Assembly: GCA_015069095.1 (NCBI GenBank)
Contig: SVJH01000006.1
Coordinates: 40,500-104,499 of the forward strand
Length of the DNA stretch: 64,000 nt
Origin: Oscillospiraceae bacterium
GTDB taxonomy: Bacteria; Bacillota; Clostridia; UMGS1810
Direction: 5' to 3'
Positions 52,473 through 62,836 of the stretch are shown piece after piece (position 1 is the first letter of the stretch; each line of letters begins with the position of its first letter). The notes beneath the pieces were generated by a model that saw nothing but the letters and a program-made list of their open reading frames with translations, ran no database searches and had not been told where the DNA came from. A program made the translations under genes and the position numbers.

Positions 52473-53565
52473 TTCTACGTCGCTGTTTATAAACGTTAAT
52501 TACAAGGCCAATTGCTATAAAATTGGCAATGAGTGATGAACCGCCATAACTAAAAAATGGTAGCGGTATGCCCGTTACAGGCATTAGACCTACGCACATT
52601 CCGATATTTTCAAAAATGTGTCCCATCATCATAAAAGCAATCCCAACGCAAATATATGATCCTTCAGAATTTTTTGCAATGTTGGATATATAAATGCATC
52701 TTATTACAATAGATATAAGTAAAGCAATTGCTATGATGCAACCAATAAGACCAAGTTCTTCTCCAATAACCGCAAAAACAAAATCAGTGTGTTTTGCAGG
52801 TAAAAAGTCAAGTTGGGTTTGTGTACCGTGATAAAGCCCTTTTCCAAAAATTTCGCCAGAACCAATTGCAATTTTTGACTGAATGACATGATAACCTGCA
52901 CCAAGCGGATCTGATTCCGGATTAAAAAATACAAGTATACGGTTTTTTTGGTAGTCCTGTAGAAATTGCCATATAATTGGGAGCGAAACACCAATTATAC
53001 CTATTGCTGAAAGTATATATTTATACGAAATTCCTGCAACAAAAAGCATACCGATAACAATTACTATAAACACCATAGTTGTTCCAAAATCAGGTTGCAT
53101 TAGGATAAGCGCAACAATAGGAAGTATATGTATAATAACGAGTAGTAGGCTCTTTGGCTCGTTAATATTTTCGGTTTTTGAAAAAATTCGTGAAAGTGAA
53201 ATAATCATTCCGATTTTTACATATTCAGATGGCTGAATACCAAAACTACCAAATCTAATCCAGCTTTTACTTCCTATTTCATCTCCGCTACCTATAAACA
53301 ATACTACTAATAATACGGCAAAACACGCAGAATATATTATTTTTGATGAATTAGTAAGTTTATTGTAGTCAAAAGATGCAACACAGACCATCAAAAACAC
53401 GCCTATTATAAGTGACAAAGACTGGATAAGTATAAATTTTAACGAATTATCAAACGAGCGAACCGCACTTGATATGATGATAATTCCAAATATACTGCAA
53501 ATAAGTGTCAAAGAAACGATTATATAATCAAATCCTGCAAATAAATTTTTAACAGGTTTTTTCAT
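52462..53565 (-). CDS. rodA: Peptidoglycan glycosyltransferase RodA (SEDS family)
   Basis: The 367-residue membrane protein has about ten helices and SEDS signatures GIQPSEYVKIGMI, QPDFGTTMVF, FLPAKHTDFVFAVIGEELG and the late GIPLPFFSYGGSSLIAN. RodA polymerises glycan strands for elongation with PBP2 and MreBCD. Its place outside the mre cluster, alone beside uvrC on the other strand, is unusual for Clostridia. The FtsW alternative is less likely because the sequence lacks an FtsW-type N-terminal extension. GAGAGG precedes the ATG. Confidence 0.88.
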   Translation of the reverse strand: MKKPVKNLFAGFDYIIVSLTLICSIFGIIIISSAVRSFDNSLKFILIQSLSLIIGVFLMVCVASFDYNKLTNSSKIIYSACFAVLLVVLFIGSGDEIGSKSWIRFGSFGIQPSEYVKIGMIISLSRIFSKTENINEPKSLLLVIIHILPIVALILMQPDFGTTMVFIVIVIGMLFVAGISYKYILSAIGIIGVSLPIIWQFLQDYQKNRILVFFNPESDPLGAGYHVIQSKIAIGSGEIFGKGLYHGTQTQLDFLPAKHTDFVFAVIGEELGLIGCIIAIALLISIVIRCIYISNIAKNSEGSYICVGIAFMMMGHIFENIGMCVGLMPVTGIPLPFFSYGGSSLIANFIAIGLVINVYKQRRRIIY

Positions 53566-53598
53566 AAAAACAACCTCTCATACTAATATTGTATTGAT

Positions 53599-53628
53599 AG
53601 TATAACACACATTACATTTAAATGACAA
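53599..53628 (-). promoter_or_regulatory. Possible sigma-A promoter of rodA
   Basis: On the minus strand TTGTCA-N18-TATACT lies 33 bases before rodA. Confidence 0.5.
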
Positions 53629-53688
53629 GAATTTTTTGTTAAATAACTTGCTTAAAATATAAAAATAATATAAAATAAGGATAAGAAT

Positions 53689-55094
<1,406 letters not shown>

Positions 55095-55105
55095 GAGGTG
55101 ATTAT

Positions 55106-55591
55106 ATGAAATCAAATATAATAGCAAGATCAGGTATGATAGTTGCTCTTAATATTGTTGTTCTTTTGTTAACGTTATTATTTAAAACAATAACCATATC
55201 ACTGCTTGCATTAACAACAATTATAAATGGAATTTTTTGTTCAAAACATGGCGCTAAAATTACATTTCTGTCATATATAGCATCTTCAATACTTGCCTTT
55301 TTTCTTGTCCCTGATAGAAATGTCTTTCTTTTTTACTCTGTGTTTTTCGGGAATTATGCAGTTATAAAAGCACTTATTGAGTCGAAAAACAATTTAGTGA
55401 TTGAATGGATTTATAAAATAATTGTTTCGATTATATATGCAGTAGTTTTAATTTTTATATCAAAAGTTTTGATCGTATCATTGCCATTTTCACACTATAT
55501 ATTTATAGGCGTTTTTATGATGTTGTTTATTGTGTTTGACGTTTTTCTTTCTGTTTTTTTAAGTCAAATAATACCAAAGATTAAGTTTTAG
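55106..55591 (+). CDS. Unrecognised integral membrane protein
   Basis: I do not recognise this 161-residue protein. It has about five hydrophobic segments (about residues 10-35, 40-65, 67-85, 100-122, 130-155) with short loops (CSKHGAKI, VPDRNVF, ESKNNL). The layout resembles small transporter S components or the membrane half of DUF2232-like proteins, but no motif confirms either. It starts after AAGAGGTGATT and lies between the DnaJ-like and addB genes in one run. Confidence 0.7.
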   Translation: MKSNIIARSGMIVALNIVVLLLTLLFKTITISLLALTTIINGIFCSKHGAKITFLSYIASSILAFFLVPDRNVFLFYSVFFGNYAVIKALIESKNNLVIEWIYKIIVSIIYAVVLIFISKVLIVSLPFSHYIFIGVFMMLFIVFDVFLSVFLSQIIPKIKF

Positions 55592-55602
55592 GAGAAATTA
55601 AA

Positions 55603-58600
55603 ATGCCAGTTACCTTTATATACGGAAGAAGCGGTAGCGGAAAAAGTGAATATATTTATAATAAACTTTTTGACCTTGTAAATAAAGGAAAAAAGGTTTA
55701 TTTAATTGTTCCGGAGCAGTATACTCACTTAGCCGAAAAGAAAATTTTATCAAAGTTAAACTCTATAAGTCCACTTTCTGTTGAAGTGCTTTCTTTTGAA
55801 CGTTTGTGTTCAAGAGTTAACAGTGAGTTTTTAAATGCAAATTCTTATCATATTGATTCTGCTGCAAAAAATATAATATTATCAAAAATTATAAATAAAC
55901 TTGATTTGTCATTTTATAAGAACAATGTTATTCAAAATGGATTTATTGAATTATGTTCGAATTTTATTTCGGAAGCGAAAAAACACAACATTTCTTTTGA
56001 GCTACTCAGAGAAGAAGCTAATAAAAGCGGAAATGCGGTTTTAAAACAAAAACTTAACGACATATCACTTATATATGAAGAATACGAAAAAAGCATTGAA
56101 CTTTTAAATGATACAGAAGATTCACTTGATTTGTTAAACATAAATATAGAAAAATCAAGTTTTTTTGATAATGCTACAGTTTTTTTTGATGAGTTTTCAA
56201 GTTTTATCCCTAAAGAAATGGATATAATATCCAAAATTGCTATAAAATCGGAAAATACATATATATCATTATGTACTAATCAGATTGGTAGTGATGAAAA
56301 CTCTCCTGTATTCGTATGTATTAACCAGACTATAAGTAAGATTAAAAAAATATGTGATAAAAATAATATAAAAATTAACAAGCCGATTTTTGTAGACAAT
56401 AATTGTAAATTTAATGCTGAAATATCGCATTTAGAAAAAAATCTTTACAACTATTCTGCATCTGGTAGTTCAAATGGAAAGATAGAAATATTTTATGATT
56501 TAAATCCGTATTATGAGGTTAAAAACACTGCGGAATCTATAATTAAACTTGTCAGAGATGAAGGGTATAGATTTAATGAAATAGGCGTTGTGTGTTCAAA
56601 TATTGATGAATATTCAAAAACTATAAAGCATATTTTTTCAGAATATGAAATCAAGTATTTTATTGATAAAAAAACATCAGTTACAGAACACAACATTATT
56701 TTGTTTATATTAGGACTTCTTGATATATACAATGAATCATATAGTTATAATTCTGTTTTTTCGTATCTTAATTTAGGATTTTCAAATTTATCTGATTATC
56801 AGGTAAGTATTCTTGAAAATTATGTACTTGCCACAAATGTTCAAAAAAATGCATGGTTAAACGATGAAAAATGGACTTATAAAATTGGAAAGTACGTAGA
56901 TAAAAACGATATAAGTATTCTTCGTGAAAAAGAAATAAATGCTGCAAGAAAGCTTTTTATTGATGAAGTTTTACCTTTCCACAATGCAATAAAAGGAAAG
57001 CATAGCGCAAAATATTTTGTTGAAAAACTTTATGAACATTTAATAAACAACAAATTAGATAAAAAAATTGAAAGATATATCAATGATTTTAAAATAAAAC
57101 GAAACATTAACAAAGCAAAAGAATATTCAATGGTCTGGGATATTATTGTGAAAGTGTTAGATAGTATTTACACGTTGATATCAGATGATTTAATGAATTC
57201 AAAAGAATTTACAAATCTTTTGAAAATCGCTTTTAATCAGTATAAAACAGGCTTGATTCCGACATCAAACGATGAAATTGTAATAGGAAATATTGAAAGA
57301 TCAATTCATTCAGGTGTAAAAATCCTTTTTGTACTTGGAATGTCTGATTTGGATTTTCCGCTAAGACCAGCAGAAGATTGCCTGTTTACTAATGCTGAAC
57401 GAGAAATTATGGAAAAAGATGGAGTGAATCTTTCAGACACTATCGTAAACAAACTATATTATAACAGATTTCTTACATATAAGTGCTTAACTACACCTTC
57501 ACAAAGACTATATTTGTCATTTTCGGTGTCGAATTTTGAAAACAAACCACTTAGACCTTCATTCGTATTAAATTTGGTAAAACGTATTTTTAACGATGTT
57601 AATATTAAAACAAGACTTGATGACGACAGTTCCATTGACAAAGTTACATTAAAAGGACCAACGATTGAAAGAATGCTCGAGGAAATGCAAAAAGACAATT
57701 TTGATTCTGTATGGAACGATGTTCTTTTGTACTGTAAAAATTCAGGGGAGATTGATTTAATAAAAAAATACGCATCTTTTACGCCAAATTCATTCAAATT
57801 AAATGAGCATTTGACAGATGAATTTTTTTCTGATAAAAATTTTACATCTATTTCAAAACTGCAACGATATAGAGAATGCAAATTTTCGTATTTTATGCAG
57901 TATATGCTAAAACTTGAAGAGAAGGATGTTTTTTCGGTTTCGCCTGCGGATATCGGAACTTTAGTTCACAAAATATTTGAAGAAATTTGCAAATCAATAA
58001 GTAGTGAAAAAAATTCTTTTGTTGATGTAGAAAAAAGTTATTATGAAGAAAAAATAGACAAGTATGTTGACGAATATATAGATAATTTGCTTTTAGTAAA
58101 TACAATGCTTACAAAAAGGCAGATATATCTTGTAAAACGACTTAAAAGTTCAATTAAGCTTTCTTTTTCTGCGCTTATTTCTCATATCGCAAATTCTAAA
58201 TTTGTGCCTTTAGGGTATGAAATATATTTTGGAGATGGCGGAATTGGAAGTGTAGATATAAAAACATCAACTGGAAAAGTATTTAAAATCCAGGGCGTAA
58301 TAGATAGAGCGGACAAGTTAATAACAGAAAATGGAACTTACGTAAGGATAGTTGATTACAAAACAGGAAATAAAACATTTAGTTTTTCGGATATTTTTTA
58401 TGGACTTGATGTTCAACTTATTGTCTATTTGAATGCGCTTGTAAACAGTGATGATAATTACAAATATGGTGGTGCGTTGTATTTTAAAGTTGATGATTGT
58501 ATTTTTGATGCCGACAGTAAATATACTGCAAACTTAGCAGAAGAAAAAATAAAAAACATGATGAAATTAAAAGGTGTTATTTTAGATGATGAAGATGTAA

Positions 58601-58890
58601 CGGATGCATATGACGCCGCTACAAAAAACAGAGCAAATGTTGCGACGTATGACCAACTTAGTGTATTGTCAAAACGTGTATTTTCAAATATCACAGATTT
58701 ATGTAATGAGTTAGTTAAAGGAAATATATCGATAAAACCTTATAAAAAAGGTGTGAAAGTTCCTTGTAGTTATTGTCCGTACGGAGATATATGCAAGTTC
58801 GATATGGGATTTTCCAACTACGAGAATATTGTTAACTTAAACAAAAATGAAGTTTTTGAGAAATTGGAGGGTGCTTTTAATGTGGACTGA
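55603..58890 (+). CDS. addB: ATP-dependent helicase/nuclease AddB
   Basis: The 1,095-residue protein starts FIYGRSGSGKSEYIYNK (Walker A, residues 4-13) and ends with a RecB-type nuclease domain (KIQGVIDRADKLI, RIVDYKTGNK, catalytic Asp/Lys) framed by Cys ligands of an iron-sulfur cluster: RYRECKF near residue 760 and CSYCPYGDICKF near 1053. With AddA it resects double-strand breaks up to Chi and loads RecA. Its stop overlaps the addA start by 11 bases. Length is typical. Confidence 0.94.
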   Translation: MPVTFIYGRSGSGKSEYIYNKLFDLVNKGKKVYLIVPEQYTHLAEKKILSKLNSISPLSVEVLSFERLCSRVNSEFLNANSYHIDSAAKNIILSKIINKLDLSFYKNNVIQNGFIELCSNFISEAKKHNISFELLREEANKSGNAVLKQKLNDISLIYEEYEKSIELLNDTEDSLDLLNINIEKSSFFDNATVFFDEFSSFIPKEMDIISKIAIKSENTYISLCTNQIGSDENSPVFVCINQTISKIKKICDKNNIKINKPIFVDNNCKFNAEISHLEKNLYNYSASGSSNGKIEIFYDLNPYYEVKNTAESIIKLVRDEGYRFNEIGVVCSNIDEYSKTIKHIFSEYEIKYFIDKKTSVTEHNIILFILGLLDIYNESYSYNSVFSYLNLGFSNLSDYQVSILENYVLATNVQKNAWLNDEKWTYKIGKYVDKNDISILREKEINAARKLFIDEVLPFHNAIKGKHSAKYFVEKLYEHLINNKLDKKIERYINDFKIKRNINKAKEYSMVWDIIVKVLDSIYTLISDDLMNSKEFTNLLKIAFNQYKTGLIPTSNDEIVIGNIERSIHSGVKILFVLGMSDLDFPLRPAEDCLFTNAEREIMEKDGVNLSDTIVNKLYYNRFLTYKCLTTPSQRLYLSFSVSNFENKPLRPSFVLNLVKRIFNDVNIKTRLDDDSSIDKVTLKGPTIERMLEEMQKDNFDSVWNDVLLYCKNSGEIDLIKKYASFTPNSFKLNEHLTDEFFSDKNFTSISKLQRYRECKFSYFMQYMLKLEEKDVFSVSPADIGTLVHKIFEEICKSISSEKNSFVDVEKSYYEEKIDKYVDEYIDNLLLVNTMLTKRQIYLVKRLKSSIKLSFSALISHIANSKFVPLGYEIYFGDGGIGSVDIKTSTGKVFKIQGVIDRADKLITENGTYVRIVDYKTGNKTFSFSDIFYGLDVQLIVYLNALVNSDDNYKYGGALYFKVDDCIFDADSKYTANLAEEKIKNMMKLKGVILDDEDVTDAYDAATKNRANVATYDQLSVLSKRVFSNITDLCNELVKGNISIKPYKKGVKVPCSYCPYGDICKFDMGFSNYENIVNLNKNEVFEKLEGAFNVD

Positions 58891-61800
58891 AAATCAAAAA
58901 ATGGCTATTGATGCACCTGTTGGCAATATTCTTGTTACAGCGGCAGCAGGAAGCGGAAAAACTGCTGTTATGGTAGAAAGAATACTAAAACGAGTTCTTG
59001 ACAAAGATGGCGTTGATATTGACAAAATTTTGGTAGTTACATACACTAACGCTGCAGCATCTGAGATAAAAGAGAGAATTCAACTTGGTATTATGAAAAA
59101 ACTTGAGGAAAATCCAAATGATGAGCGTTTATCAAGACAACTACTTCTTATTGATAATGCAAAAATATGTACTATCCACAGTTTATGTTTAGATATCATA
59201 AAAAAATATTTTTACAAAATAGATTTGGACCCGTCATTTAGAATAGGGGACACTCTTGAAATAAACGATATTAAAGAAAAAGCAATAAATGAAGTTTTTG
59301 AAAAATATTATGATATGGAAGATGAAGTATTTTTAAACCTCGTTGATGAGTTTTGTGCAGGAAAAAAGACCGATAATGCACTTGTCGATGCTGTATCAAA
59401 AATTTATAATTTTTCAAAATCTATGACAAATCCTAAAAAATGGCTTAATAATTCTTTAAAAATGTACGAAGATTTTGAATTTTCTAAGCATCATCAGATT
59501 GTATTAGATAATATAAAGAATGATCTTGAATGTGCAAGAATTTTATGTAATAATTCAATTTCATTGTGCAACAAAAATAATGAGCAAAGTTGCATGAAAG
59601 TTTTAATATCTGATTTGGATTTGATAACTGAACTTATCGACAATTGTAATTTATTAAGCAATATTTACGAAAAGGTTTGTTCTATTAAATTTTCTGTTTT
59701 TTCAAGTTCTTATAAAAAAGAAATGTCTGATTTTATTCTAAAAAAAGTAGAACTTAACAGGGATGAAATTAAAAAAATTATAAAGAAAATTGCATTAAAA
59801 ATTACAGTTACCGAAAAAGATTTCAAACAAGATTCCGAAAAAATGTCAATTAAAGTGGGCAAACTCTGCGAGATAGCAGCAACAATCGATGATGTTTTTT
59901 CTCAAAAAAAGAAAGAAAAAAATTTAATTGATTTTTCCGACTTTGAACATTTTGCACTTAAAGTTTTACAAGATGAAAATGAATGCAAAACAGAAGAAGC
60001 TAAAACTTTGTCCAGTGTTATAGAAGAAATATATGTTGATGAATATCAGGATTGTAATCATATCCAGGACAGGATTTTTTATCTTTTATCCAATTGTGAT
60101 AAGGATAACCCTAATATTTTTATGGTCGGCGATGTAAAACAGAGTATTTATAAATTCCGTGATGCAGCACCTATGTTGTTTTTGGATAAAATGAATTCAT
60201 ATACTCAATATGATGGTGGTAGCGGGTATTCAAAAATTTCGCTTTCAAAAAATTTCAGAAGCAGAAAAGAAATTTTAAATGCCACAAATTTCATATTCAA
60301 ACAAATTATGAGTGAGCATGTAGGCGAAGTTGAATATGACGATTATTTAATAGAAAATCAAAATGAAGAATATAAAACAACTTGTGATGAGTTTTTATCA
60401 GTGGATGTTGCGATTCTTAGTGATATATCCAGTGATACAATCATTGACGAAGATGATGAAATCCTTGAAAATGCTCAGTGCGAAGCACATTATGTAGCAC
60501 AAAAAATAAATGAATTAGTTAAATCAAAAGTTCTCATTTATGATAAATCTATAAAACAAAAAAGACCTATTTCATATAAAGATATAGTTGTTTTGCTTCG
60601 TAGTACTAAGGAAAAAGCATCGGTATATGAAGAGATATTTAAAAAACTAAGTATACCTACTTTTTCAGATTCATCAAATTCATTTTTTTCATCTGTTGAA
60701 ATTAAAACTATATTAAATTACATAAAAATTGTTGTAAATCCAATTGATGACATAAATCTTGTTTCAGTATTAAGAAGCGGAATTTTTATGTTTACTGATG
60801 ACGAACTTTTAAAAATACGTTTGGAAGAACGATTTGATTATTTTTATTATGCGCTTATAAAGTATGTTCAAAATAACGAAGATTATTTGGCAAATAAAAT
60901 AAACAAATTTTTAAGAATAACTAATTTTTTAAAAGATGAATCAAAATATCTTGCCACTGACGAATTTATATGGCAACTTCTAAAGACTACTGATTATCTT
61001 AAATATATCAGTACACTTTCGGATTCGAAGGAGAAGAAATTAAATATCAGATTACTTATAAACAAAGCATCACAGTTTGAAAGTACGGACTATAAAGGAA
61101 TTTTCAATTTTACAAAATTTGTTGATGATATAATATCGCGCAACAATGATACAGACGCAGCAAAAATAGTCAGTGAAAATGATGATCTTGTTCGAATTAT
61201 GAGTATCCACAAAAGCAAAGGATTGGAATTTCCTGTTGTGTTTTTAGCTGGATGCGGAAAAAAAATAAATTTTACCGACGAAAGAACGAAGGTTTTGTGT
61301 CATAAAGAACTTGGAATTGGCATTGACTATGTTGATTACAAAAACAGATTTTCGTATACTCCTGTTGTAAAAAAGTCTATTGTAGATAAATTACATTTAG
61401 AAACATTGTCTGAAGAACAAAGGGTTTTATATGTCGCATTAACAAGAGCACGCGAAAAACTATATATATGCGGAATTCAGAAGAATATTAAAACTACAAT
61501 AGAAAAATATTCTGCACTTTTGCAAAATTGGCATTTAGATAAGTTGCCTATTCAGATAACAAGTGGTGCTACATCGTATTTTGATTGGATTATTCCTTCG
61601 ATAATGCGTCATCCTAATTGCTTTGATTTATACGATGCTGAAACTGACATTGCTCTTATTGATAGTGAAAATAGTGTGATCAAGTGTAATATAATTCCTA
61701 TTGATAATTATAAAAAAATCGAAGATGATACTTATGATGCAAAAGAAATTATTATACCTGATAAACCTTCTTGTTTATATGAAGAAGTTGAAAGAAAGAT

Positions 61801-62449
61801 GTCGTATATATATGAAAAAACACCATCATATTTGCCAACAAACGTTACAGTAACCGAACTTAAAAAAGTGTTAGAATCTTCTGATAAAGAATACCACTAC
61901 TATCAAAAAGAATTTGTATCTACACCTTCTTTTAAAAATAACAATTCGGGGGCTAAACACGGAACTTTAATACATACGGTGCTTCAATATATTGATTTTA
62001 AAAAATGTACAGATGTAAATTTAATACATAGACAGATTGAAAATATCGTTGCTTGTAATACAATATCAGCGGATGATATAAATTCAATAGATATAACAAT
62101 GATTGAGAGATTTATTACATCGAAATTAGGAAAATCGATTTGTGAATCGGAAAAGGTTTATAAAGAGTTTCCTTTTAAAATCGAAGAAAATGCATCTGAT
62201 ATTTTTTATGATGTAAATAATGATGATAAACTTATTGTTCAAGGGGTAATAGATTTATTCTATTATGACAGTTTTGGAAAATTGGTTTTAGTAGATTACA
62301 AAACAGATAAACTTACTGAGAAAGAAATAAAAGAAAAATACAGTGTTCAACTTTTAATGTATGCTAAAGCTCTTAAAAAAATTACTGGCGATGATGTTGA
62401 TAAAATTCATATTTATTCATTTTTTAATAATAAAGATATAGTTTTGTAA
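58880..62449 (+). CDS. addA: ATP-dependent helicase/nuclease AddA
   Basis: The 1,189-residue UvrD-type helicase has WTENQKMAIDAP (Q motif), AAAGSGKTAVMVERI (Walker A), VVTYTNAAASEIKER, VDEYQDCNHIQDRI (Walker B), VGDVKQSIYKFRDA, SIHKSKGLEFPVVFLAG and VLYVALTRAREKLYI. A C-terminal nuclease domain has GTLIHTVLQYI, VQGVIDLFYY and LVDYKTDK. It unwinds and cuts DNA with AddB. The chosen ATG follows GGAGGG by 9 bases inside the end of addB; longer frames lack a ribosome site. Confidence 0.95.
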   Translation: MWTENQKMAIDAPVGNILVTAAAGSGKTAVMVERILKRVLDKDGVDIDKILVVTYTNAAASEIKERIQLGIMKKLEENPNDERLSRQLLLIDNAKICTIHSLCLDIIKKYFYKIDLDPSFRIGDTLEINDIKEKAINEVFEKYYDMEDEVFLNLVDEFCAGKKTDNALVDAVSKIYNFSKSMTNPKKWLNNSLKMYEDFEFSKHHQIVLDNIKNDLECARILCNNSISLCNKNNEQSCMKVLISDLDLITELIDNCNLLSNIYEKVCSIKFSVFSSSYKKEMSDFILKKVELNRDEIKKIIKKIALKITVTEKDFKQDSEKMSIKVGKLCEIAATIDDVFSQKKKEKNLIDFSDFEHFALKVLQDENECKTEEAKTLSSVIEEIYVDEYQDCNHIQDRIFYLLSNCDKDNPNIFMVGDVKQSIYKFRDAAPMLFLDKMNSYTQYDGGSGYSKISLSKNFRSRKEILNATNFIFKQIMSEHVGEVEYDDYLIENQNEEYKTTCDEFLSVDVAILSDISSDTIIDEDDEILENAQCEAHYVAQKINELVKSKVLIYDKSIKQKRPISYKDIVVLLRSTKEKASVYEEIFKKLSIPTFSDSSNSFFSSVEIKTILNYIKIVVNPIDDINLVSVLRSGIFMFTDDELLKIRLEERFDYFYYALIKYVQNNEDYLANKINKFLRITNFLKDESKYLATDEFIWQLLKTTDYLKYISTLSDSKEKKLNIRLLINKASQFESTDYKGIFNFTKFVDDIISRNNDTDAAKIVSENDDLVRIMSIHKSKGLEFPVVFLAGCGKKINFTDERTKVLCHKELGIGIDYVDYKNRFSYTPVVKKSIVDKLHLETLSEEQRVLYVALTRAREKLYICGIQKNIKTTIEKYSALLQNWHLDKLPIQITSGATSYFDWIIPSIMRHPNCFDLYDAETDIALIDSENSVIKCNIIPIDNYKKIEDDTYDAKEIIIPDKPSCLYEEVERKMSYIYEKTPSYLPTNVTVTELKKVLESSDKEYHYYQKEFVSTPSFKNNNSGAKHGTLIHTVLQYIDFKKCTDVNLIHRQIENIVACNTISADDINSIDITMIERFITSKLGKSICESEKVYKEFPFKIEENASDIFYDVNNDDKLIVQGVIDLFYYDSFGKLVLVDYKTDKLTEKEIKEKYSVQLLMYAKALKKITGDDVDKIHIYSFFNNKDIVL

Positions 62450-62459
62450 GGAGGCTATG

Positions 62460-62771
62460 ATGAATATAAAAAGTTTTTTTCATAAAGCAAAAAATACAAT
62501 AATAGGGCAGAGAATAGGCTATTTTTTAGTATTTTTTGTTATGTTTATAATTTCATTTTTTCTAAGTTATTTTCTTGTAGACAATTCAAGAACAATGATT
62601 AAAAATGAAGAATTTGCAAATGAACGTCAAAAAATTATTAGTGAGTATGATAAAAAAATTGAGCAGAAGAACGTAGAAATAGAAAACTTAAACAATGCTG
62701 TTGCGGAGTTAAAAAAACAAATTGAAGACATAGAAAAACAAGATATACAAGATTCTAACCAAGAACAGTAA
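62460..62771 (+). CDS. Small membrane protein with coiled-coil tail
   Basis: This 103-residue protein is not recognised by family. It has one membrane helix (about residues 20-44, GYFLVFFVMFIISFFLSYFL) and a highly charged coiled coil (about 50-98, KKIEQKNVEIENLNNAVAELKKQIEDIEKQ). Septum or envelope proteins such as DivIC/FtsL have this layout, but no specific motif supports that. It follows addA by 10 bases with AAGGAGG; of two adjacent ATGs the second has the better spacing. Confidence 0.72.
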   Translation: MNIKSFFHKAKNTIIGQRIGYFLVFFVMFIISFFLSYFLVDNSRTMIKNEEFANERQKIISEYDKKIEQKNVEIENLNNAVAELKKQIEDIEKQDIQDSNQEQ

Positions 62772-62787
62772 CTAAGTGTTGCTTTCG

Positions 62788-62816
62788 ACATATTTGCATC
62801 ACATATATCATATTGA
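62788..62816 (+). promoter_or_regulatory. Weak sigma-E-type promoter candidate of spoVB
   Basis: ACATATT and CATATTGA are separated by 14 bases, close to the sigma-E pattern (KMATATT, 14-15, CATACAMT) but with mismatches in the -10. Bacillus spoVB is under sigma-E. The match is weak. Confidence 0.22.
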
Positions 62817-62836
62817 TAAAAGGGTGGTGTTTAAAT

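Noticed and set aside
53648..53676. TTGCTT-N17-TAAAAT as promoter of DUF5685
   Set aside because: The transcript would start about 6 bases before the ATG and exclude the AAGGATAAG ribosome site. TTGTTA-N16-TATAAA at 53636-53663 is possible but weak.
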